From: Rhizobiales bacterium GAS188
GTDB lineage: Bacteria; Pseudomonadota; Alphaproteobacteria; Rhizobiales; Beijerinckiaceae
Assembly (NCBI GenBank): GCA_900104855.1
Contig: FNSS01000001.1
Span: 744,001 to 808,000, forward strand
DNA: 64,000 bases
Direction of reading: 5' to 3'
How positions within the stretch are numbered: the first letter of the stretch is position 1; every line of letters begins with the position of its first letter. The translations under genes and the position numbers were made by a program. This document shows, one piece after another, positions 40,201 through 52,200 of the stretch. The notes beneath the pieces are model-generated. The model saw only the letters and a program-made list of their open reading frames with translations. It had not been told where the DNA came from and searched no databases.

Positions 40201-43200
40201 CGCATGCGCAGTATCATTCCACTCATGAAGAATGCTGCGGCGCTCCTCCGTGCCGAGAATGTCGAGCGAGCCGATCGGCCGATCCGCGTGCGCAATCGCA
40301 GCCTCCAGCAGCCGAATGAAACGCTCCGCCAGCGCCACCACACTGGCGCGATCAAACAAATCGGTGGCGTATTCCAGTCCGCCCCCGATCCCCTCCGGCG
40401 TGCCGTCTCGGCCGCGCCGCTCACGCAGGCTCAGGGTCAAGGCAAACTTGGCAGCGGCTGTGTCGAGCGGCTCCGGCGCGGCGCTCAGTTCCGCCAGGTC
40501 GAACCCCGCCAGGTCGAACCCCAGATCGGGGTTGTTCTGCAACACCAGCATCACCTGGAACAGCGGATGACGCGCAAGCGAGCGCGCCGGGTTGAGCACC
40601 TCCACCAAGTGCTCGAACGGCACATCCTGATGGCTGTAGGCCGCCAGATTGCCGGCTCGTACCCGGCCAATCAGCTCGCGCAAGCTCGGATCGCCCGAGG
40701 TATCGGTGCGCAGCACCAGCGTGTTGACAAAAAAGCCGACGAGATCATCGAGCGCGCTGTCGGTGCGCCCGGCAATCGGGCTGCCGAGCACAATGTCGCT
40801 GCCACACCCCAGCCGGGTCAGCAACGCCGCCAGCCCAGCCTGCAACACCATGAACAGGCTCGCCCCACTCTCGCGCGCCAGCCCCAGCAACGCGCGATGC
40901 AGATCCGGGGTAAGCGTGAAGGCTATGCTGTCGCCGCGATAGCTCGACACCGCCGGCCGTGGCCGGTCGCTCGGCAGATCAATCTGCTCGGGAAGATCTT
41001 TGAGCGTGCTCCTCCAGAACGCCAGCTGGCGCGCAATCGCGCTCTCGCCATCCCCCTCATCCCCCAACAGCTCCTGCTGCCACAGCGTGTAGTCGGCATA
41101 CTGCACCGGCAGAGGTGACCAATCAGGCGCTTGCCCCTTGCAGCGGGCCCTATAGGCCGCCACAAGGTCCCGCCCCAGCGGCGCCATCGACCAGCCGTCC
41201 CCCGCAATATGATGCAGCAACAGCAGCAGCACGTGCTCGCGCTCGCCCAGCACAAACAGATGCGCCCGCAGCGGCGGCTCCCTGGCCAGATCAAACCCAC
41301 GTCGCGCCGCGCCGGCCAAGGCTTCAGCAACTGAAGCCTCGCTGATCGACACCACTTCAAGCCGCGGCGCCGCCTGCGAGGCCGCAAGTATCTGCTGATA
41401 CGGAACCCCGTCTCGCTCGGGAAAGATGGTGCGCAAGCTCTCGTGGCGCTCAACCACATCGGCAAGCGCCGCCGCCAGGGCCGCAGGGTCGAGCTCATGC
41501 CTAAGCCGCAGCGCAATCGGGATCAGATAGACCGCATCGAGACCTTCCAGCCGGTTGAGAAACCACAGCCGCCGCTGCGCAAAGGACAGCGGGATCTCGG
41601 CCGGACGAGTGCGGGCACGCAATGCCAGCCGCACCGCCCGCCCGCCGGTAAGATGGCCGGCAACCCCCGCAACCGTCGGCGCCTCAAACAGATCGCGGAT
41701 CGAGACCTCGATGTTGAGCGTAGCGCGGACGCGGCTGATCAGCCGCATCGCCAATAGCGAATGACCGCCAAGCTCGAAGAAATTGTCGTCGATGCCGACC
41801 CGCTCAAGCCCCAGCGTCTCGGCAAACAGCCCACACAGCATCTCCTCCTGCGCCGTCCGCGGCCCGCGATAGCCCCCTCCCTGCAGCTCCGGCGCCGGCA
41901 GCGCCTTGCGGTCGAGCTTGCCGTTCGGCGTCAGCGGAAGCTTCTCCAGCACCACAAATGCCGACGGCACCATGTAGTCAGGCAGCTGCGCCGACAAATG
42001 CGCACGCAGCTCAGAAGCCCCAGGCACAACATGCCCGGCTCGCCCCACCACATACCCAACCAGACGCTTCTGCCCGACCACATCCTCCCGCAAAATAACC
42101 GCAGCCTGCCCAACCCCAGCATGCCGGACCAGCGCCGCCTCGATCTCCCCAGGCTCAATCCGGAAACCGCGCAGCTTGACCTGCGCATCCGCGCGACCCA
42201 CAAACTCCAGAACCCCGTCCGAACGCCAGCGCGCCAAATCCCCGCTCCGGTACATCCGGCTCCCAGCCGCACCATACGGGTCCGCCACAAACCGTTCCGC
42301 CGTCAAACCCGCCCGGCCGACATACCCGCGCGCAAGACCTGCCCCCGCAATGTAAAGCTCCCCAACTACCCCAGCAGGTACAGGTTGCAACCCAGCATCA
42401 AGTACGTAAATCCGCGTGTTCCAGATCGGTCGCCCTATCGGAGCAATCGCATCTGTTAGGTCGCCCAGCTCGAGTGACTGCGCTGTGATCTCAATCGTAG
42501 TTTCCGTCGGCCCGTAAAGATTGACCAAGCATACGTCCCAAGCTGACATCACCTCGCGAGCCAATGCAGAAGGAAGAGGTTCTCCTCCAACAAAGACGGT
42601 TTTCAGATTGTCCTTTCGATCCCGCGCCCTCTTCAAAGGCACTGCCGCAAGCAGGGAAGGAACCAATTGTGCAATCGTAACCCCGCACTGCTTGCAGTAT
42701 GTCTGGAGCTGAGCTGGGTCCTGGGCCACATGTACTGGTGCAATGCACACTTCGCTGCCCGAAAGCAGCGGCTGCCAGACTTCCTCCCACGCCACATCAA
42801 AGCTGATCCCTGTTCGCCCAAGAATCACATCATCGGTACCAACTGGATACTCTGCCATCATCCAGGACATGTGATTGACGACACTGGAATGATTGACGCA
42901 GACGCCTTTTGGCGCGCCGGTCGAGCCCGAGGTATAGATGACGTAGGCCGGGTTCTGCGGATCAAGCTCAAGCTCCGGCGCGCTGCGCGGCTGTTCGGCA
43001 ATCACGGCGGCATCGACATCCAGCAGCACCCACCTGCCGCTCGCCGCCGGCAGCCGATCGCACAGCTCCGACTGGCTCACCAGCACCCCCGCCCCGGCAT
43101 CCGCCAGCATGAAGGCCAGTCGCTCCACCGGGTAATTCGGATCGAGCGGCAGATAGGCGCCGCCCGCCTTGAGGATGCCGAGGAGCCCCACCACCATCTC

Positions 43201-46200
43201 CAGCGAGCGCTCGACGCACAGGCCCACGATCACTTCGGGACCCACGCCCAGCGCCTGCAGATGATGCGCCAGCTGGTTGGCGCGGGCCTCAAGCTCGCCA
43301 TAGCTGAGCTGCGTGTCCTCGAACACCACCGCCACCGCATCCGGCGTCTTTGTCGCCTGCGCCGAAAACAGCTCAGGCAGGCTCGCAGCCGGGAGCGCAT
43401 GCGTGGTGTCGTTCCACTCATAAAGAATGGTGTGGCGCTCCTCCGTGCTGAGAATGTCGAGCGAGCCGATCGGTCGATCCGCGTGCGCAATCGCAGCCTC
43501 CAGCAGCCGAACAAGACGCTCCGCTAACCCCTCCACGCTCGCACGATCGAATAAATCAGGCTGATAGCTCAGCCGCAGATGCAGCCGCTCGCCCGGAACC
43601 GCCACCAGGGTCAGCGGGTAGTGCGTCGCACTGTAACCCTCGAACCCACTCAGCCGTACACCCGCCGCCGTCGCCGCAGCCAAGCTGCTGTGCTCGACCG
43701 GATAGTTCTCAAACACAACCAACGTGTCGAACAGCTCTCCAACCCCAACCAACCGCTGGATCTCGGAAAGCCCAAGGTGCTGGTGCGCAATCAGCCGCGA
43801 TTGGCTCTCCTGCAGCTCCCGCAGCAGCTCTCCCAATGGTTTCGCAGGCGGAACCTTTAGGCGCAGCGGCAGGGTGTTGATGAACAACCCCACCATCGCC
43901 TCGATCCCGGCAATCTCCGCCGGCCGACCCGCAACCGTGACGCCGAAGACAACATCCTCACGCCCCGTCAGCCGCCCAAGCAGAATCCCCCACGCCGCCT
44001 GTAGCAGCGTGTTCAGCGTCACGCCCTGCGCTCGCGCCTGCCGCGTCAGCTCAGCGCTGAGCTCGCCATCCAGAGCCCACGCGATTTGCTCGGCCGCAAC
44101 CGGCGGGCGAACCCCAGCATGCGGGCCAAGCCGCGTCCCGTCCTCAACCCCCGCCAAAGCCTCCTGCCAGACCCTCGCAGCCGAAGCTCGATCCTGGCCC
44201 GCAAGCCACGCCAGATAATCCCGATACGGCGTCACACGCGCCAGCTCGGTCGCATCCCCCTTGCGCAGATAAAGCGCCAGCAGCTCCTGCAACAGGATCG
44301 GCAGCGACCAGCCGTCGCTCAGAATATGATGATTGGTCAGCACAAATCGATGCGCACTCCCGCTCAGCCGGATCAGCAGGCAGCGCAGCAGCGGCGCAGC
44401 CGCAACGTCAAACCGCTGCTCACGGTCCGCCGCCAGCATCTGCGCCAACTGCTGCTCGCGTGCCCCCTCATCTAGCCCAGACAGGTCGATCGCCTGCCAC
44501 GACGGGGTCACAGAACTCAAAATGATCTGAACCGGCCGGCTCAGATTCTCATGCGCAAAGCACGCCCGCAGGCTGGCATGGCGCTGCACAAGCGCCTGCA
44601 CCGCAGCCTTCAGCGCTTCTTCGTCAAGATCCCCTTCCAGGTCCAGCGATACCTGAACCGTGTAGACGTCCCGCGCCTGCTCATCATAAAGCGCATGGAA
44701 CAAAAGCCCTTCCTGCAGCGGCGATAACGGCAGCACATCCTCAAGTTGCGGATAATTGCTCTCCAGACCCTCGATCTCACGCTGGCTCAGCGCCACCAGC
44801 GCAAGGTCAGACGGCGTGCGCCCGCCACTGCCGGGCTGCTCAGCATGCCCAACCAGCGCTCTCAGCGCCGCAAACCACCCCCGCGCCAGCTCTTCCACCT
44901 CTTGCTCGCTCAGCAGCGCAGGCGCCCACGACCACCTCGCACTCAGCGTCGGACCCTGCGCCCCATCAACAGTCAGCGCGTTCACTTCCAGCGCATGCCA
45001 AAGCGGCATCGACGCGTCCGCTCCCCCGCCACGCGTCCACCCCTCCGGCGCCACTCCCCAGTCCCCTTCCGCCGAAGCCGCAACCCGACCCAGATAGTTG
45101 AAGCCAATCTGCGGTGCCGCAAAGCCGCTCAGCTGCGCCGCCGTCTCCGCGTTCAGGTAGCGCAATAGCCCGTAGCCAAGACCATGGTCAGGGAGCGCCC
45201 GCAGCTGCTCCTTAATAACCTTGAGCGTTCGCCCAAGCGCAACTCCCCCAGCCAACGCCTCCTCAAGATCAAGCGCACCAGGATCAAGTCGAACCGGGAA
45301 CAGGCTGGTGAACCAGCCTACCGTCCGCGAAAGATCAACATCCCCAAACATCGGCTCGCGACCATGCCCCTCCAGATCAACCAGCACCGCAGCCCCGTCA
45401 CTGCCCCCACGTCGCCGCCGCCAGTCCGCAACCGCAATCACCAACCCAGTCAGCAGGATTTCATTGATCCCCCCATGGAACGCCGCCGGAACCGTCGTCA
45501 GCAGCGCACGCGTCTCCTCAACAGGCAGCGTCAGCGTCAGATGGCCCGCCGTCCCAACTGTGTCGCGGACCACATCAAGCTCACCCTCCACCAGCGCAGG
45601 CGCAGGCTGGCTCAACATCCCAACCCATAACGCCAGCTCGTCACGGCGCTTCGCGCTCTGTGCTTCCGCCACAAGCCGTCGCGCCCAGCCGCGGAACGAC
45701 GTCCCCCGCATTGGCAGCGACACCGCATGGCCAGCCGCAACCGTTACCCACGCCGCCACCAGATCCGGAACAAGGATGCGCCACGACACCCCGTCCACCG
45801 CAAGGTGGTGGATGCTCACATAAAGCCGACCGGCTTCCCCAATTCCCGCATCAAACCACACCGCCTGCACCAGCACCCCGGCCGCAGGCGAAAGCCGCTG
45901 CTCCGCAGCACGCGCATGCTCGCTGACGCAAGCCCGCCGACCCTCTTCCGAGAGCCCCGTTATCTCAACTCGCCGCAGACATTCCGACGCCTTCACCGCG
46001 CCAACTGGCGCAACCTCAAGTTCTCTTCCACCTTCCTCCCCGACAATCAGCCGCAGCCGCAACGCATCGTGGTGATCAAGCACTGCCTGCAGCGCAGCCT
46101 CCAGATCTTCGTATCGCATCCCCGCAGGAACGCGCAGCAGCAGCGCCTGATTGAAGCAATCAATCGGCCCGCCACGCTCCAACAGCCACCGCACAATCGG

Positions 46201-49200
46201 CGTCGCCGGCACCGCGCCGACCGCAATCTCCACCGGCAACGCCCGCGCCCCAACCGCCGCCGCAACACTCGCCAGCCCCGCTACCGTCGGATGCTGGAAC
46301 ACCGCACGCGGGGTGATCTCCAACCCCGCCTGACGCGCTCGGCTCACCAGCTGCATCGCAACAATGCTGTCCCCGCCAACCGCAAAGAAATTGTCGTCAA
46401 TTCCAACCCGCTCAACCCCAACCACCTGCGCAAACAGCCCACACAGGATCTCCTCCTGCGCCGTGCGCGGCCCGCGATAGCCCCCTCCCTGCAGCTCCGG
46501 CGCCGGCAGCGCCTTGCGGTCGAGCTTGCCGTTCGGCGTCAGCGGAAGCTTCTCCAGCACCACAAATGCCGACGGCACCATGTAGTCAGGCAGCTGCGCC
46601 GACAAATGCGCACGCAGCTCGCCCACTCCAGGCACAACATGCCCGGCTCGCCCCACCACATACCCAACCAGACGCTTCTGCCCGGCAACATCCTCCCGCA
46701 AAATAACCGCAGCCTGCCCAACCCCAGCATGCCGGACCAGCGCCGCCTCGATCTCCCCAGGCTCAATCCGGAAACCGCGCAGCTTGACCTGCGCATCCGC
46801 CCGACCCACAAACTCCAGAACCCCGTCCGCGCGCCAGCGCGCCAAATCCCCGCTCCGGTACATCCGGCTCCCAGCCGCACCATACGGGTCCGCCACAAAC
46901 CGTTCCGCCGTCAAACCCGCCCGGCCGACATACCCACGCGCAAGACCTGCCCCCGCAATGTAAAGCTCCCCAACAACCCCAGCAGGTACAGGCTGCAATC
47001 CTCCATCCAATACATAAACCCGCGTGTTCCAGATCGGACGCCCTATCGGTGGAACACCGGCATCGGCTAACGGGTCGCTGAGCGTTGCGCATACCGTCGT
47101 TTCGGTCGGACCATACGCGTTGATCATCCGCCGGCCCTCAGACCAGCGGCCGACCAGCCCCGCTGGACAGGTTTCGCCGGCGACAACAAGGGTCTGGAGC
47201 GGCAATTCCCTTGGTAAATCGACGAGCACCGCTGGCGGCAATGTCGCCAGAGTTACACTGTGGTGGTGGATCAACTTTGCCAGCGCTTCGCCGCTACGTT
47301 GGCTTATCCCGGTCAGGACTAGCGTCGCCCCGCTCGTTAATGCGTCGACCATCTCCGACAGAGCGGCATCGAAGCTCACCGGCGCGAACTGAAGAACTCG
47401 CGTTGAAACATCGATCCCGAAACATTCAATCTGCATTGCGGCCAGAGCCGGAATGCCGCTATGCGTTACGCAGGCCCCTTTTGGGGTTCCGGTCGAGCCC
47501 GAAGTATAGATGACGTAGGCCGGGTTCTGCGGATGGAGCGTGATCGTCGGCGCGGTAGTCGCCTGCAAGGCGATTGCAGGCCAGTCGTCATCCAGGCGCA
47601 CAACGCGTGCGCTAAGCGCCGGCAACCGAGCGATAAGCGCAGCTTGCGTCAACAGCACCGACGCGCGAGCGTCGTCCAGCATGAAGCAGAGCCGATCGGG
47701 TGGATAATCGGGATTGAGCGGCAGATAGGCGCCGCCGGCCTTGAGGATGCCGAGGAGCCCGACGATCATCTCCAGCGACCGCTCGAGGCACAGTCCCACG
47801 ATCACTTCGGGACCCACGCCCAGCGCCCGCAGATGATGCGCCAGCTGGTTGGCGCGGGCCTCGAGCTCGCCGTAGCTGAGCTGCGTGTCCTCGAACACCA
47901 CCGCCACCGCATCCGGCGTCTTTGTCGCCTGCGCCGAAAACAGCTCAGGCAGGCTCGCAGCCGGAAGCGCATGCGCAGTATCATTCCACTCATGAAGAAT
48001 GGTGCGGCGCTCCTCCGTGCCGAGAATGTCGAGCGAGCCGATCGGCCGATCCGCGTGCGCAATCGCAGCCTCCAGCAGCCGAATGAAACGCTCCGCCAGC
48101 GCCACCACACTGGCGCGATCAAACAAATCGGTGGCGTATTCCAGTCCGCCCCCGATCCCCTCCGGCGTGCCGTCTCGGCCGCGCCGCTCACGCAGGCTCA
48201 GGGTCAAGTCGAACTTGGCAGCGGCTGTGTCGAGCGGCTCCGGCGCAGCGCTCAGTTCCGCCAGGTCGAACCCCGCCAGGTCGAACCCCAGATCGGGGTT
48301 GTTCTGCAACACCAGCATCACCTGGAACAGCGGATGACGCGCAAGCGAGCGCGCCGGGTTGAGCACCTCCACCAAGTGCTCGAACGGCACATCCTGATGG
48401 CTGTAGGCCGCCAGATTGCCGGCACGTACCCGGCCAATCAGCTCGCGCAAGCTCGGATCGCCCGAGGTATCGGTGCGCAGCACCAGCGTGTTGACAAAAA
48501 AGCCGACGAGATCATCGAGCGCGCTGTCGGTGCGCCCGGCAATCGGGCTGCCGAGCACAATGTCGCTGCCACACCCCAGCCGGGTCAGCAACGCCGCCAG
48601 CCCAGCCTGCAACACCATGAACAGGCTCGCCCCACTCTCGCGCGCCAGCCCCAGCAACGCGCGATGCAGATCAGGCGTCAGCGTGAAGGCTATGCTGTCG
48701 CCGCGATAGCTCGACACCGCCGGCCGTGGCCGGTCGCTCGGCAGATCAATCTGCTCGGGAAGATCTTTGAGCGTGCTCCTCCAGAACGCCAGCTGGCGCG
48801 CAATCGCGCTCTCGCCATCCCCCTCATCCCCCAACAGCTCCTGCTGCCACAGCGTGTAGTCGGCATACTGCACCGGCAGAGGTGACCAATCAGGCGCTTG
48901 CCCCTTGCAGCGGGCCCTATAGGCCGCCACAAGGTCGCGCCCCAGCGGCGCCATCGACCAGCCGTCCCCCGCAATATGATGCAGCAACAGCAGCAGCACG
49001 TGCTCGCGCTCGCCCAGCACAAACAGATGCGCCCGCAGCGGCGGCTCCCTGGCCAGATCAAACCCACGTCGCGCCGCGCCGGCCAAGGCTTCAGCAACTG
49101 AAGCCTCGCTGATCGACACCACGTCAAGCCGCGGCGCCGCCTGCGATGCCGCAAGTATCTGCTGATACGGAACCCCGTCTCGCTCGGGAAAGATGGTGCG

Positions 49201-52200
49201 CAAGCTCTCGTGGCGCTCGACCACATCGGCAAGCGCCGCCGCCAGGGCCGCAGGGTCGAGCTCATGCCTAAGCCGCAGCGCAATCGGGATCAGATAGACC
49301 GCATCGAGACCTTCCAGCCGGTTGAGAAACCATAGCCGCCGCTGCGCAAAGGACAGCGGGATCTCGGCCGGACGAGTGCGGGCACGCAATGCCAGCCGCA
49401 CCGCCCGCCCGCCGGTAAGATGGCCGGCAACCCCCGCAACCGTCGGCGCCTCAAACAGATCGCGGATCGAGACCTCGATGTTGAGCGTAGCGCGGACGCG
49501 GCTGATCAGCCGCATCGCCAATAGCGAATGACCGCCAAGCTCGAAGAAATTGTCGTCGATGCCGACCCGCTCAAGCCTCAGCGTCTCGGCAAACAGCCCA
49601 CACAGCATCTCCTCCTGCGCCGTGCGCGGCCCGCGATAGCCCCCTCCCTGCAGCTCCGGCGCCGGCAGCGCCTTGCGGTCGAGCTTGCCGTTCGGCGTGA
49701 GCGGAAGCTTCTCCAGCACCACAAATGCCGACGGCACCATGTAGTCAGGCAGCTGCGCCGACAAATGCGCACGCAGCTCAGAAGCCCCAGGCACAACATG
49801 CCCGGCTCGCCCCACCACATACCCAACCAGACGCTTCTGCCCGGCAACATCCTCCCGCAAAATAACCGCAGCCTGCCCAACCCCAGCATGCCGGACCAGC
49901 GCCGCCTCGATCTCCCCAGGCTCAATCCGGAAACCGCGCAGCTTGACCTGCGCATCCGCGCGACCCACAAACTCCAGAACCCCGTCCGAACGCCAGCGCG
50001 CCAAATCCCCGCTCCGGTACATCCGGCTCCCAGCCGCACCATACGGGTCCGCCACAAACCGCTCCCCCGTCAGGCCCGGCCGGCCTAAATACCCACGCGC
50101 AAGACCCGCCCCCGCAATGTAAAGCTCGCCCGCTACCCCGGCCGGCACAGGCTCCAGCCCACCGTCCAACACGTAAACACGCAGATCCGCCAGGCCGCGG
50201 CCAATCAGGCTGCCGGCGCCACCCGCAACAGTGGCCCGATCGAGCGCAACATAACTGACATGCACCGTGGTCTCGGTGATGCCGTACATATTGATTAATC
50301 GAGGAGCGCCGTCAGAGTGCCGCAGGTACCAATCGTCAAGCCTTCCAAGCTCAAGTGCCTCGCCGCCAAAAATAACATGACGCAATGCAAGCGGGCGCTC
50401 GCGGTCGGGGCGGTCGCGATCCACCTGCATCAACTGATAGAATGCCGACGGAGTCTGGTTGAGGGTCGTCACACCCTCACGCCCAACAAGGTCCAGGAAC
50501 TCTGCAGGCGACCGGCTGATCGAATACGGAACCACAACCAGACGACCGCCGTGGAGAAGCGCTCCCCAAATCTCCCAAACCGAGAAGTCGAACGCAAAGG
50601 AATGGAACAAGGTCCACACGTCCTGTGGACCGAAATCGAACACGCGTCCGGTGGCGCCGAACAGCCGCACGACGTTCTGATGGGTGACGGCGACGCCCTT
50701 CGGGGCACCGGTCGATCCCGACGTATAGATGACGTAGGCCGGGTTCTGCGGATGGAGCGTGATCGTCGGCGCGGTAGTCGCCTGCAAGGCGATTGCAGGC
50801 CAGTCGTCATCCAGGCGCACAACGCGTGCGCTAAGCGCCGGCAACCGAGCGATAAGCGCAGCTTGCGTCAACAGCACCGACGCGCGAGCGTCGTCCAGCA
50901 TGAAGCAGAGCCGATCGGGTGGATAATCGGGATTGAGCGGCAGATAGGCGCCGCCGGCCTTGAGGATGCCGAGGAGCCCGACGATCATCTCCAGCGAGCG
51001 CTCGAGGCACAGTCCCACGATCACTTCGGGACCCACGCCCAGCGCCCGCAGATGATGCGCCAGCTGGTTGGCGCGGGCCTCGAGCTCGCCGTAGCTGAGC
51101 TGCGTGTCCTCGAACACCACCGCCACCGCATCCGGCGTCTTTGTCGCCTGCGCCGAAAACAGCTCAGGCAGGCTCGCAAGTGGGATCGCATGCGCAGTAT
51201 CATTCCACTCATGAAGAATGGTGCGGCGCTCCTCCGTGCCGAGAATGTCGAGCGAGCCGATCGGCCGATCCGCGTGCGCAATCGCAGCCTCCAGCAGCCG
51301 AATGAAACGCTCCGCCAGCGCCACCACGCTGGCGCGATCAAACAAATCGGTGGCGTATTCCAGTCCGCCCCCGATCCCCTCCGGCGTGCCGTCTCGGCCG
51401 CGCCGCTCACGCAGGCTCAGGGTCAAGTCGAACTTGGCAGCGGCTGTGTCGAGCGGCTCCGGCGCGGCGCTCAGTTCCGCCAGGTCGAACCCCGCCAGGT
51501 CGAACCCCAGATCGGGGTTGTTCTGCAACACCAGCATCACCTGGAACAGCGGATGACGCGCAAGCGAGCGCGCCGGGTTGAGCACCTCCACCAAGTGCTC
51601 GAACGGCACATCCTGATGGCTGTAGGCCGCCAGATTGCCGGCTCGTACCCGGCCAATCAGCTCGCGTAAGCTCGGATCGCCCGAGGTATCGGTGCGCAGC
51701 ACCAGCGTGTTGACAAAAAAGCCGACGAGATCATCGAGCGCGCTGTCGGTGCGCCCGGCAATCGGGCTGCCGAGCACAATGTCGCTGCCACACCCCAGCC
51801 GGGTCAGCAACGCCGCCAGCCCAGCCTGCAACACCATGAACAGGCTCGCCCCACTCTCGCGCGCCAGCCCCAGCAACGCGCGATGCAGATCAGGCGTCAG
51901 CGTGAAGGCTATGCTGTCGCCGCGATAGCTCGACACCGCCGGCCGTGGCCGGTCGCTCGGCAGATCAATCTGCTCGGGAAGATCTTTGAGCGTGCTCCTC
52001 CAGAACGCCAGCTGGCGCGCAATCGCGCTCTCGCCATCCCCCTCATCCCCCAACAGCTCCTGCTGCCACAGCGTGTAGTCGGCATACTGCACCGGCAGAG
52101 GTGACCAATCAGGCGCTTGCCCCTTGCAGCGGGCCCTATAGGCCGCCACAAGGTCGCGCCCCAGCACCGCCATCGACCAGCCGTCTCCCGCAATATGATG

